The notes beneath the pieces were generated by a model, which saw nothing but the letters and a program-made list of their open reading frames with translations, was not told the DNA's origin and did not search any database. Source: JAJDNS01 sp963578825 (GTDB taxonomy: Bacteria > Acidobacteriota > Vicinamibacteria > Fen-336). From it: DNA of 64,000 nt. The position numbers and the translations under genes were made by a program. Shown here in pieces: positions 36,450 through 43,910 of the stretch. The stretch's first letter is position 1. Every line of letters begins with the position of its first letter. The stretch spans positions 83,918 through 147,917 of the forward strand of contig CAUZDW010000006.1 of the NCBI GenBank assembly GCA_963578825.1, written 5' to 3'.

Positions 36450-37608
36450 AGTGATGAAGGGGCTGGTCCTGCTGGTCCTCCTCTTGATGGCCGGGGCATC
36501 TCCCATGGCCGTCGGACAGGACGCAGGAGGCATCGGTCCCGATGCCGTCCGCATCGCGTTCTTCGGAGATTCAGGATCGGGCACCGCCGAGCAGAAGGCG
36601 GTGGCCCGCCAGCTGCGACGGGTCGAGGACGACCTGAGGTACGTCTTCCTGCTGGGCGACAACGTCTACTTCACGGGCCAGGCCAAGCGGTTCGAGCCGG
36701 CCTTCAAGTCGCCCTACCGGCGTTTTCTCCAGCGAAGAACCGAGGCGGGTCAGAGGCAGACCGCGTTCCACTGCGCCCTGGGGAACCACGACGCACGGAA
36801 GTGCGCGCTCCAGCCCCGCGAGGACGGCACCTTCGCACGAGATCGCGACGCGTATGCGTGGCAGGAGAAGGGGTGTGACGTCGAGGAGCAGCTGGCCGAC
36901 CCGGACTTCGGGTATGTCGGCCAGAACCGCTACTACTCGGTGGAGGTCCGCGGGCCGGGCGGCGAGCTCGTGGCGGAGGTCTACGCCCTCGACTCGAACA
37001 CGCTCGCGTCCGAGAAGCATCCGAATCGCGAAGACTCGGCGCAGCTAGGCTGGCTGGTGAACGCCATCCGCGCCTCGCGAGAGCGGGCCGCCCGGGCCGG
37101 CGTCGATCCCTGGCGCATCGTCACCCTGCATCACCCGATCCGCACTCCTGCCGCCAGGGGTTATCTCTTCGGCCTCGGCGGGCACTCCGAGGACCCCACC
37201 TTCGTCGATGCGCTCGCCCACGCCTTCAGGCTGGAGGAGAGCGAGGAGGACCGGACCCTCTCGAGTCCGATCCGATCGCTGATCGCAGGCGGGCTGGTCG
37301 ACGTGGTCTTCGCCGGTCACAATCATTTCTACGCTCGGCTCGAACCCGACGAGGACGGCATCCGCCATTTCGTGAGCGGAGGCGGCGGTATCGCCGTGTA
37401 CGAGCCGAACAAGAACTCCGCCCCCGTCGTGGCAGGGGGCGGCTTCAACCACTTCGTCACCGCCGTGTTGTCCCCGGATCGCTTCGAGTACTGCGTGATC
37501 GATTCCGCTGGACGAGTCCGCGATCACGGCTCTTGGCGACGCGCCGCGCCTCGGAACGCCGACCTGCCTCTCGACGACGACCGCTACGAGGTCGTCTGCC
37601 GGCCCTGA
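36439..37608 (+). CDS. Secreted metallophosphoesterase, purple acid phosphatase-like
   Basis: A signal peptide ends near PMAVGQD. All five dinuclear-metal motifs are visible: FFGDSGSG, LLGDNVYF, LGNHDARK, TLHHPIRT and FAGHNHFYA, with the order and spacing of tartrate-resistant acid phosphatases. 389 residues. It probably hydrolyses phosphomonoesters in the periplasm. The start overlaps the FadL-like gene by 11 bases, and the end overlaps the convergent symporter gene by 25 bases. Confidence 0.85.
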   Translation: MPSRVMKGLVLLVLLLMAGASPMAVGQDAGGIGPDAVRIAFFGDSGSGTAEQKAVARQLRRVEDDLRYVFLLGDNVYFTGQAKRFEPAFKSPYRRFLQRRTEAGQRQTAFHCALGNHDARKCALQPREDGTFARDRDAYAWQEKGCDVEEQLADPDFGYVGQNRYYSVEVRGPGGELVAEVYALDSNTLASEKHPNREDSAQLGWLVNAIRASRERAARAGVDPWRIVTLHHPIRTPAARGYLFGLGGHSEDPTFVDALAHAFRLEESEEDRTLSSPIRSLIAGGLVDVVFAGHNHFYARLEPDEDGIRHFVSGGGGIAVYEPNKNSAPVVAGGGFNHFVTAVLSPDRFEYCVIDSAGRVRDHGSWRRAAPRNADLPLDDDRYEVVCRP

Positions 37609-38489
37609 GCGGGTGAGCCGAGAAACGGCAGCGTGAGAGACACCGTGACCAGGCAGAGCACTGTGTAGAACGCGCTCGGGACGGCACCCGCCTCACCGAG
37701 GTGGGCCAGCGCGAGGACCGAGCCCAGCCCGGCGTTCTGCATCCCCACCTCGACGACCAGGGTCCGACGCTGCGGGGCCGGCCACCGGAAGGCGGTGGCC
37801 GCGGCGTAGGCCAGAGCGTAGGCTGCGAGGTTCAAGCCCAGCATGGCCAATGCGAGCCTCGGTCCCAACCCCGCCAGCCGGTCCCGGTTGGCGGCCACCA
37901 CGACCAGCAGGATCAACACGATAGCGGCGGAGGCGACGAGCGTCGCCGAGCGGTCCCATCGGTGGGACAGTTCCGTCCTCCACGCTCGCAGCGCGATGCC
38001 GGCCACCACCGGCAGGACGACCATCCAGGTGGCATTCCACGCCATGGCGCCCACGGGCACGTCGATCCGCGTGTCGGCCAGGAGCGGCAGCCAGAACGCG
38101 ATCACCAGCGGCGAGAGCAGCGTGGCGAGAGTGGTCATCGTGACCGAGAGGATCAGGTCGCCGCGAAGCAGCACCGTCATGAGGTTCGAGGCCATGGCGC
38201 CCGGCATGCAGCCCACGAGAACGATTCCCGTTCGTACCACGGGATCCTCGAACAAGAGCGAGACGCCCCCCGCGGCGAGGGGCATGATGGCGTACTGGCC
38301 GGCGAGCCCCGTCAGCGGCCGGAGGGGAGCCTTCGCAAAGGCACGAACCTGCTCGGGCCGGACGAGCGTGCCCACCGCGAGCATGGTGAGGGCAAAGGCC
38401 GGCTGCAACGCCGGGCGCATCCAGAGCACGGCCTGCGGGGCGAGAAACCCCACCGCTGCCCCGACGAGAATCGCGATCAGGACCGGCAC
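37584..38489 (-). CDS. Bile acid:sodium symporter family (SBF-like) transporter
   Basis: Inner-membrane protein of about 301 residues with some nine hydrophobic helices. LVGCMPGAMASNLMTVLLRGD and FTVEVGMQNAGLGSVLAL-type segments (here TLVVEVGMQNAGLGS) are the SBF/ASBT signatures that line the sodium and substrate sites. Bacterial members carry pantoate, organic anions or arsenite-like solutes, and the substrate here is unknown. A GTG at 38489 is taken as the start because the open frame further upstream has no coding character. It is divergent from the FAD/YHS locus. Confidence 0.85.
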   Translation of the reverse strand: MPVLIAILVGAAVGFLAPQAVLWMRPALQPAFALTMLAVGTLVRPEQVRAFAKAPLRPLTGLAGQYAIMPLAAGGVSLLFEDPVVRTGIVLVGCMPGAMASNLMTVLLRGDLILSVTMTTLATLLSPLVIAFWLPLLADTRIDVPVGAMAWNATWMVVLPVVAGIALRAWRTELSHRWDRSATLVASAAIVLILLVVVAANRDRLAGLGPRLALAMLGLNLAAYALAYAAATAFRWPAPQRRTLVVEVGMQNAGLGSVLALAHLGEAGAVPSAFYTVLCLVTVSLTLPFLGSPAQGRQTTS

Positions 38490-38629
38490 GGGTCCCCGCT
38501 CATGCCCCTCACCCGCATGGTTCACCAGCCTTCTGCTTCGACACGCGACAGCGCGCCTGCGAATTCTATCCGCCAGTGGTCGCCGTCGCGGCACCGGCGG
38601 CGATATCGATTGCGGCCACCTCCAATCGT

Positions 38630-38658
38630 TTGACGGTGGCACACGATCGGGACATGCT
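38630..38658 (+). promoter_or_regulatory. Candidate promoter upstream of the FAD-monooxygenase start
   Basis: TTGACG (38630-38635), a 17-base gap and CATGCT (38653-38658). Transcription would start at about 38665, just before the palindrome at 38670. Confidence 0.4.
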
Positions 38659-38669
38659 TCGCGCCACGC

Positions 38670-38691
38670 GAGCGTACGAGGACGTACGCTC
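38670..38691. promoter_or_regulatory. Palindromic operator candidate, 9-bp perfect arms
   Basis: GAGCGTACG and its exact inverse complement are separated by AGGA. Size, symmetry and position (just downstream of a predicted transcription start, 24 bases before the ATG at 38715) fit a repressor site of the TetR/MarR/GntR sort. The regulator is not identified; the AraC-type gene nearby would normally use direct repeats. Confidence 0.6.
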
Positions 38692-38714
38692 CATCCGAAA
38701 CCACGAAGGAGGCC

Positions 38715-38785
38715 ATGAACGTCGCAATCGTCGGGGGCTCCATCGCCGGTTGCGCGGCCGCGATCGAACTCATCCGTGCGGGGCA
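38715..38785 (+). pseudogene. FAD-dependent oxidoreductase, N-terminal stub
   Basis: A strong AAGGAGG precedes an ATG and the classic dinucleotide-binding start MNVAIVGGSIAGCAAAIELI of group A flavin monooxygenases. After RAG the expected sequence stops and a YHS protein begins in another frame. Only about 24 residues of the flavoprotein remain. It looks like a deletion that joined two genes, or an assembly collapse. Confidence 0.6.
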
Positions 38786-39093
38786 AGTCGGCGCGCGCGG
38801 CTCGCCACGCGGGCGAGACCTTCTACTTCTCCAGCCAGGAGAACCTCGCCGCCTTCGAGAAGGAGCCCGATCGGTATGCACCCCAGTTCGGAGGTTTCTG
38901 CGCGTTCGGCGTGGCCGTAAAAAAGGCTCGGGTTCCAGTGGACCCCAAGACCTTCAAGATCCAGAATGGGATGCTGCTGCTCTTCTTCAACGACATGCAT
39001 GAAGGAAAGAGGGTCAATACGAAGCCCATGTGGGAGCAGAACCCCGACCAGCTGTACGACGACGCGATCGCAACCTGGCCCACGTTGAAGTGA
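38776..39093 (+). CDS. YHS domain protein, 5' truncated
   Basis: From about HAGETFYFSSQENLAAF through YAPQFGGFCAFGVAV this matches YHS-domain proteins, small secreted proteins with a presumed metal or ligand site. KARVPVDPKTFKIQNG, LLLFFND and TKPMWEQNPDQ complete the normal C-terminus. The usual N-terminus (signal peptide and a PVAY-type motif) is absent and replaced by the flavoprotein stub in a different frame; the GTG at 38776 is the only possible start. Probably not a working gene as written. Confidence 0.65.
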   Translation: MRGKSARAARHAGETFYFSSQENLAAFEKEPDRYAPQFGGFCAFGVAVKKARVPVDPKTFKIQNGMLLLFFNDMHEGKRVNTKPMWEQNPDQLYDDAIATWPTLK

Positions 39094-39109
39094 CGCCGTC
39101 CCGAGACCC

Positions 39110-40053
39110 ATGAGCAGCGACGTCCTGGCTGAAACACTGGAGGCCCTGAGGCTGCGAGGAACGGCCTACTTCAAAGCTGATTTCCGCGCTCCCTGGGGGA
39201 TGGCTGTGCCAGCCAAGGACGTCGCCACCTTTCACGTGGTGGTCCAGGGCCAGTGCTGGCTCCGGGTGCCCGGAGAGACGCCCAGAGAGCTGCGGCAGGG
39301 CGACGTGGTCCTTTTCCCCGAGGGCACCGCTCACGAGCTCGTGCACGCCGCCGACGCTGATGCGTCTCCCGCGGAGAACCTGTTCGGTCGGCCCGGCGAG
39401 GCACCGAAGCTGGGCTACGGTGGGACTGGTTCGGCACCACGCTCGTCTGTGGTCATTTCTCGTATGACCGCCGTGTGCTCCACCCGTTCTTTGCCGCCCG
39501 GCCCGAGCTCGTCCACATCTCGGGCGAGGACGAGCCACACGCGTCCTGGGTGGCGACCGCGTCCCAGATGGCCGCCGCGGAGTCCACCGCGGGTCAACGG
39601 GGAGCCTCGGTCGTCGTCGACCGCCTGGCCGAGGCTCTGCTCATCCAGACGCTCCGGCAATTCCTGGCGCGCAACGCCAAGCCCGAGGGCTTCCTGGCGG
39701 CAGTCGAGGATCCTCCGGTCGGTCGTGCCCTCGCCTGCATTCATGGACGCCCGGAGCGCAAGTGGAACGTGGGAGACCTGGCTCACGAAGCGGGGATCTC
39801 GAGGTCGGGCCTGGCGCAGCGCTTTCGTGACCTGGTCGGCGAGAGTCCGATGCGGTACCTCGCTCGTTGGCGGATGCTCGCAGCCCGACGACTGCTGACG
39901 GCCGGGGATCTCGGTACCGCCGAGGTGGCCCAGAGAGTCGGCTACGACTCCGAGTTCGCGTTCGCGAAGGCTCTCAAACGCTTCTTTGGGGATGGCCCAG
40001 GAGCCGCCCGCCGAGCCGTCGCGCGAACGCCGGCCGTCAGGGAACGGGGCTGA
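39110..40053 (+). CDS. AraC family transcriptional regulator with N-terminal cupin (one frameshift)
   Basis: The first part is a cupin sensor (FHVVVQGQCWLRVPG, LRQGDVVLFPEGTAHEL). The frame then breaks at the G run 39422-39424; one more G gives GGDWFGTTLVCGHFSYDRRVLHPFF, the usual continuation of cupin_6 AraC proteins. The C-terminal pair of helix-turn-helix motifs follows (WNVGDLAHEAGISRSGLAQRF and TAEVAQRVGYDSEFAFAKAF-like). About 315 residues if repaired. It starts 16 bases after the YHS gene. Such regulators often control the neighbouring oxidoreductase; the inducer is unknown. Confidence 0.78.
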
Positions 40054-40114
40054 TCGTTTCCAACTTGAACTCCTTCGTATACGCCCTACGCTTCCGTCGC
40101 TCCATGACACCCAT
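40037..40114 (-). pseudogene. Possible IS3-type OrfA remnant
   Basis: Read leftward, the frame gives MERRKRRAYTKEFKLE from 40105, which matches the opening of IS3/IS2-family OrfA helix-turn-helix proteins, then runs out at a TGA at 40037 in the tail of the AraC gene. Only about 16 residues match, so chance similarity is possible. The rest of 40054-40264 shows no gene. Confidence 0.35.
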
Positions 40115-40264
40115 ACTCGCCTCTTCCTGGGTGTCCACGAAATCAAGTCCAGTCCAGGCGATGCACCAGGGCATCCTGCTCGAAGACCTCCGCTCCCAGG
40201 AGCGATTCCGTGAGATCCGACGGCGGATGGCGCTCGATCCTCGACCCGGCGTCGTCACTAAAGA

Positions 40265-41593
40265 CTAAAGCAGCGTGCTCGCCAGCTCCGCGAGGGGGCT
40301 GCGCTCGCCTTTCACCAGGTTGACGTGGGCGAAGAGGTCCTGGTCCTTCATCCGATCGATCAGCACCGTGAGGCCGTTCGACTGGCTGTCGAGGTACGGG
40401 GTGTCGATCTGGTGGATGTCCCCGGTGAAGACGACCTTCGAGCCCTCGCCCGCTCTCGTGCTGATCGTCTTCACCTCGTGGGGGGTCAGGTTCTGGGCCT
40501 CGTCCACGATGAAGAACACGTGGTCCAGCGAGCGGCCCCGGATGTAGGCGAGGGGGGCAATGCAGATCTTCTCGTGCTCGATCATCTCCGCGAGCGCCTT
40601 GTGCTCCCGGCTCTCCCGGGAGAAGCGGTGGCGGATGACGGAGAAGTTGTCCCACAGGGGCTGCATGTAGGGGTCGAGCTTGCTCTTGATGTCTCCGGGC
40701 AGGAAGCCGATGTCCCGGTTGCCCATGGGGACGACGGGCCGGGCAAGGTAGATCTGGTGGTAGCTCTTCCGTTGCTCGAGGGCCGCGGCGAGGGCCAGGA
40801 GAGTCTTGCCCGTGCCCGCGCGCCCGGTCAGCGTGACAAGCTCGACCTCGGGCCTCATCAGCGCGTCGAGGGCGAAGATCTGCTCGGCGTTGCGCGGCTC
40901 GACACCGTAGGCGGGACGCTTGGCGACGCGCTCGAAGGCGCTCTGGCCGCGGTTGTGATGGGCGAGGGCGCTGAGGCTGCCGTTTCGCATCACGAAGTAC
41001 TGGTTCGGGTGCAGCCCGGGCAGCGGCTCTCCGAAGGGGACCTCGTTCACGGGAACCGTGTGGGGCTTCGTGTGAAAGCGAGCGATCGTGTCTTTCGGCA
41101 GCCCTTCGAGACACGTCGTCCCGGTGTAGAGCCGGTCCACGTGCTGAACCTTGCCCGTGGTGTAGTCCTGTGCGATCAGACCCAGCGACTTGGCCTTCAT
41201 GCGCAGGTTGACGTCCTTGCTCACCAGGATGATCGGGCGCTCCGGCTGCCGTGTCTGCAGCTCCTCGGCCAGCGCCAGGATGCGATGGTCGGGCTTGCTG
41301 CCGGCGAAAACACGCTCGGCCCGCGAAGCCCTGGGCTCCCCCACTTCGACGAACAGACGCCCGCGCTCGGGACCGAGCGGTAGCCCGTCGGTCAGCGGGC
41401 CGTCGCCCGCGAGCTGGTCCAGCTCACGGATGAACTCCCGTGCCTCGAAGTTGATGAGATCGTTGCCGCGCTTGAAGCGGTCGAGCTCCTCCAGCACGAC
41501 GATGGACAATGCCACGTCGTGCTCTTCGAAGTTGTAGATACAAGTATGATCGAAGAGGACCGCGTTGGTGTCGATCACGAAGAGCTTCTTCAT
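40265..41593 (-). CDS. PIN domain-PhoH family ATPase/RNase
   Basis: An N-terminal PIN ribonuclease domain (FVIDTNAVLFD, VLEELDRFKRG, ILVSKDVNLRMKA, with its acidic residues) is fused to a PhoH ATPase (Walker A GRAGTGKTLLA, RPVVPMG, Walker B FFIVDEAQNL, GDIHQID). The PIN-PhoH (PhoH2) architecture is linked to RNA unwinding and cleavage. 442 residues from the ATG at 41593 with AGGAAG upstream. The cytoplasmic role is probably RNA quality control or a toxin-like activity; no antitoxin-like small gene is adjacent. Confidence 0.93.
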   Translation of the reverse strand: MKKLFVIDTNAVLFDHTCIYNFEEHDVALSIVVLEELDRFKRGNDLINFEAREFIRELDQLAGDGPLTDGLPLGPERGRLFVEVGEPRASRAERVFAGSKPDHRILALAEELQTRQPERPIILVSKDVNLRMKAKSLGLIAQDYTTGKVQHVDRLYTGTTCLEGLPKDTIARFHTKPHTVPVNEVPFGEPLPGLHPNQYFVMRNGSLSALAHHNRGQSAFERVAKRPAYGVEPRNAEQIFALDALMRPEVELVTLTGRAGTGKTLLALAAALEQRKSYHQIYLARPVVPMGNRDIGFLPGDIKSKLDPYMQPLWDNFSVIRHRFSRESREHKALAEMIEHEKICIAPLAYIRGRSLDHVFFIVDEAQNLTPHEVKTISTRAGEGSKVVFTGDIHQIDTPYLDSQSNGLTVLIDRMKDQDLFAHVNLVKGERSPLAELASTLL

Positions 41594-41806
41594 TCTTCCT
41601 CGCAGGCTCCCGCCGAACACGGGCTTCGGCAGCGCAGAGCCCAGGCGTTGCACGCCCGGGAGACACGACCAGAGAGGGAAAGGGAAGGGAGTGGCGCGAA
41701 TGGACAGATCCTGGCGCGGGTGACTCGCTCAAGACAAGCTTAGTGTAGGTTCTCAGTGCTCGGCCGCAAGTGCCCTCTCCTGCTAATTTTCTCGTCTGTG
41801 GGAACT

Positions 41807-41820
41807 CGGGCCTAGGCCCG
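41807..41820. promoter_or_regulatory. 14-bp perfect palindrome upstream of a metallophosphatase gene
   Basis: CGGGCCTAGGCCCG lies in the 266-base gap between the divergent phoH and metallophosphatase genes, 40 bases before the GTG at 41860. It could be an operator. No further signal was recognised in this gap. Confidence 0.3.
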
Positions 41821-41859
41821 GTGTTTGACGCGGGTCCATCGCGGGGAGAGAGTCGTGAG

Positions 41860-42516
41860 GTGCGCATCGTTTGCCTGGCCGACACCCACGGACATCACGA
41901 CGCTCTGGACGTCCCTGATGGTGACGTGCTCATTCACGCCGGAGACGCAACGCTCGGCGGCACGGCGGCAGAGGTGGTGAGCTTCGCCACATGGCTCCGC
42001 GCGCTGCCCCATCCCCAGAAGCTCTTCATTGCCGGCAACCACGATCGCCTCTTCGAGGACGCTCCGGACGACGCGCGCAGCCTCCTCGGGGACGACATCG
42101 TGTACCTGCAGGACTCGGCGACCACGATCGATGGTCTGCGTGTCTGGGGCAGTCCGTGGCAACCCTGGTTCCTCGACTATGCGTTCAACCTGCCCCGCGG
42201 GGAGGCGCTGCGGGCGAAGTGGGACCGGATCCCGGAGGAGATCGACGTGCTCGTCACGCACGGACCACCCCGGGGGATCCTCGACCGCGTCGAAGGCGAG
42301 GCCCTGGCACTGGGGCGCAAGTTCGGACAGGGGCCTCACGCGGGCTGCGACGACCTGCGGGCAGCGCTCGCCCGCCGGCGCCCGCGGCTTCACGTCTTCG
42401 GGCACATCCACGAGGGCTACGGCCGCGAGACAATCGACGGTACGGAGTTCGTCAACGCGGCCTGCGTGGACACGCGCTATCGACCGGTCAACGCGCCGAT
42501 CGTCGTCGACCTCTGA
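41860..42516 (+). CDS. Cytoplasmic metallophosphoesterase, MPPED-like
   Basis: 218 residues from a GTG at 41860. The calcineurin-type metal motifs are ADTHGHHD, HAGDATLGG, AGNHDRLFE, VTHGPPRGIL and FGHIHEGYG. The short length and layout match the MPPED1/MPPED2-like group with cyclic-nucleotide or phosphodiester substrates. There is no signal peptide. The open frame extends upstream to 41770, but that part lacks family sequence. A GGGGAGAG lies about 12 bases before the start. Confidence 0.88.
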   Translation: MRIVCLADTHGHHDALDVPDGDVLIHAGDATLGGTAAEVVSFATWLRALPHPQKLFIAGNHDRLFEDAPDDARSLLGDDIVYLQDSATTIDGLRVWGSPWQPWFLDYAFNLPRGEALRAKWDRIPEEIDVLVTHGPPRGILDRVEGEALALGRKFGQGPHAGCDDLRAALARRRPRLHVFGHIHEGYGRETIDGTEFVNAACVDTRYRPVNAPIVVDL

Positions 42517-42647
42517 GAAGGGCGCCGGGGGCGACTCGACTGCCTCGTCGAGGCGGCCCGCCGACACGACCCGTCGTTCTCGGCCGGGGTTGAGAGGGCG
42601 TGGCGCGAGACGCTCGCCGTGGGCATCGCGCTCATGCGGTCGCGGTA

Positions 42648-42990
42648 CTAATCGGGGCCTGCCCCCTCCCCCTCCCCGTCCCCTCCTCCCCAGGGTGGTT
42701 TGTCCAGACGAAGATTGACGGACGAGGCACGCAGGTCCGCCGCAACCTGCGCCGCCGGACGAGGCACGGCCTTCACTGGAGTCTCCCCGCCGCATCGCCT
42801 GTGAAGCGCCTCGAATATCTCGCCGGGCAAGACGGTGTCGAGATATTCGAGAGCCGTGCCGCGCAGCGCCCGGTCCCGGCCGCGCAGCGCCGCCCAGGCG
42901 ATCCGGAGAGGCTCGGACTCGAGGCCGAGCGAGAGCAGGGTGAAGACGTGTGCGAGGTGCCGCTCCCCTGCGCTGGACCGCCCGAGTTCC
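42648..42990 (-). pseudogene. C-terminal fragment of a putative nucleotide (ATP/ADP) antiporter-like MFS protein
   Basis: ERHLAHVFTLLSLGLESEPLRIAW and LRGTALEYLDTVLPGEI look like the HEAT-like tail found after the membrane part of NTP/NDP exchange transporters in Acidobacteria-like genomes. No membrane helices precede it; instead the frame runs on into the antisense of the fragment at 43000-43259. About 100 residues remain, so the gene is truncated at its 5' end. The family identification is from memory of motifs and is tentative. Confidence 0.4.
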
Positions 42991-43850
42991 TCCCGGCGGG
43001 GGGCATCGCTCTTGGAGGCGGCGGCGTCACTCCCTCGACCATCCTCTTCGTCCCCGGAGACCACTACGTCTACGCCGGGGGCAGCGACGGACAGCTCTGG
43101 GAGATCGATGTGCTGCCCGCGACTCCCACTCTGAAGTCGGTGCCGCTTGGAGACGGCCTGGCGCTGGTCGGCGCCCCTGCGCTCGACTGGTTCTACGCCC
43201 TCATACACGTCGGCACAGAGGCCGGCATCTTCTACGCCATCCAGGTGCCTCTGCCGTAGGGCAGGTCCCGAGGAGCGAGCAAAGAGCCGATCGCTCATCG
43301 ACAGGGATTCCCACAAACCCTCGAGATCTGAGGGAAACACCGCCGCACCGTCGGCGCGGACCACGTCCCAGCTGCCTCGCAGGAGCTCACCATCCAGCTG
43401 GCCTGCCCCCCACCCGGAGTGTCCGATGAAAAGACGCAACTCGTCACTCTGCTGCTCCCCAGCGAGGAGCCCCTCCAGCACATCCTGATCGCCGCTGTAG
43501 TGGATGTCGTCCATGACCGTCTCGACACCGTCGGGTGGCGCCTTGCTCCGGAAGAGCACCAGGAGCCCTTCGAGCCCCACGGGTCCGCCGAAGTAGAGCT
43601 TGCGTGGCGGGTCGCCCGCCTCGAGATCGGGCACCACCTCCGAAAGGGGCATCCGGGTCGTGCGATTGAGGATGAGCCCGAGGGTCCCTTCGTCGCCGTG
43701 ATCCAGCAGGAGCACGACGCTCTCGTGGAACGGCCCGCCCCGGATCTCGTCCCTGGCGACGAGAAGGGCTCCCCTGGTGGGTCTCACCCGTTCTTGCGCG
43801 CTCGCTCCCGCAGCCAGGGCGGCCAGAGCGAGGGCGACCAGCGGCCGCAT
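42648..43850 (-). CDS. YqgE/AlgH family protein with a non-native C-terminal extension
   Basis: A signal-like start (VALALAALAAGASAQ) is followed by a UPF0301/AlgH domain in about residues 25-190: RGALLVARDEIRGGPFHESV, LGLILNRTT, YFGGPVGLEGLLVLF, IGHSGWGAGQLDGEL. This family is widespread and its biochemical role is unclear. Native coding appears to end near 43270. The frame is nevertheless open for about 200 more codons, through the antisense of a neighbouring fragment and then a fragment of another protein. The native stop may have been lost by a frameshift or by the rearrangement at about 42990-43260. Confidence 0.7.
   Translation of the reverse strand: MRPLVALALAALAAGASAQERVRPTRGALLVARDEIRGGPFHESVVLLLDHGDEGTLGLILNRTTRMPLSEVVPDLEAGDPPRKLYFGGPVGLEGLLVLFRSKAPPDGVETVMDDIHYSGDQDVLEGLLAGEQQSDELRLFIGHSGWGAGQLDGELLRGSWDVVRADGAAVFPSDLEGLWESLSMSDRLFARSSGPALRQRHLDGVEDAGLCADVYEGVEPVERRGADQRQAVSKRHRLQSGSRGQHIDLPELSVAAPGVDVVVSGDEEDGRGSDAAASKSDAPRREELGRSSAGERHLAHVFTLLSLGLESEPLRIAWAALRGRDRALRGTALEYLDTVLPGEIFEALHRRCGGETPVKAVPRPAAQVAADLRASSVNLRLDKPPWGGGDGEGEGAGPD
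43000..43259 (+). pseudogene. C-terminal fragment of a PQQ/BamB-like beta-propeller protein
   Basis: GGGVTPSTILFVPGDHYVYA, GGSDGQLWEIDV and ALIHVGTEAGIFYAIQVPLP match the last blades of exported PQQ-repeat or WD-like propellers that are common in Acidobacteria. The frame continues upstream without such sequence, so the 5' part is missing. It abuts the 5'-truncated leftward fragment that ends at 42648. Confidence 0.5.
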
Positions 43851-43856
43851 TCCTGG

Positions 43857-43862
43857 AGACTA
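43857..43862 (-). promoter_or_regulatory. Candidate -10 element of yqgE, leaderless spacing
   Basis: On the minus strand TAGTCT ends 6 bases before the ATG at 43850. Confidence 0.4.
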
Positions 43863-43910
43863 CGCGCGCCGGTGCGGGCTGTCCAGCACACTGGCCCGTC
43901 ACCAGCCAGG

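Noticed and set aside
40265..41593. PIN-PhoH as part of a toxin-antitoxin pair
   Set aside because: No small antitoxin-like gene lies upstream; the gap to 41860 is non-coding apart from a palindrome.
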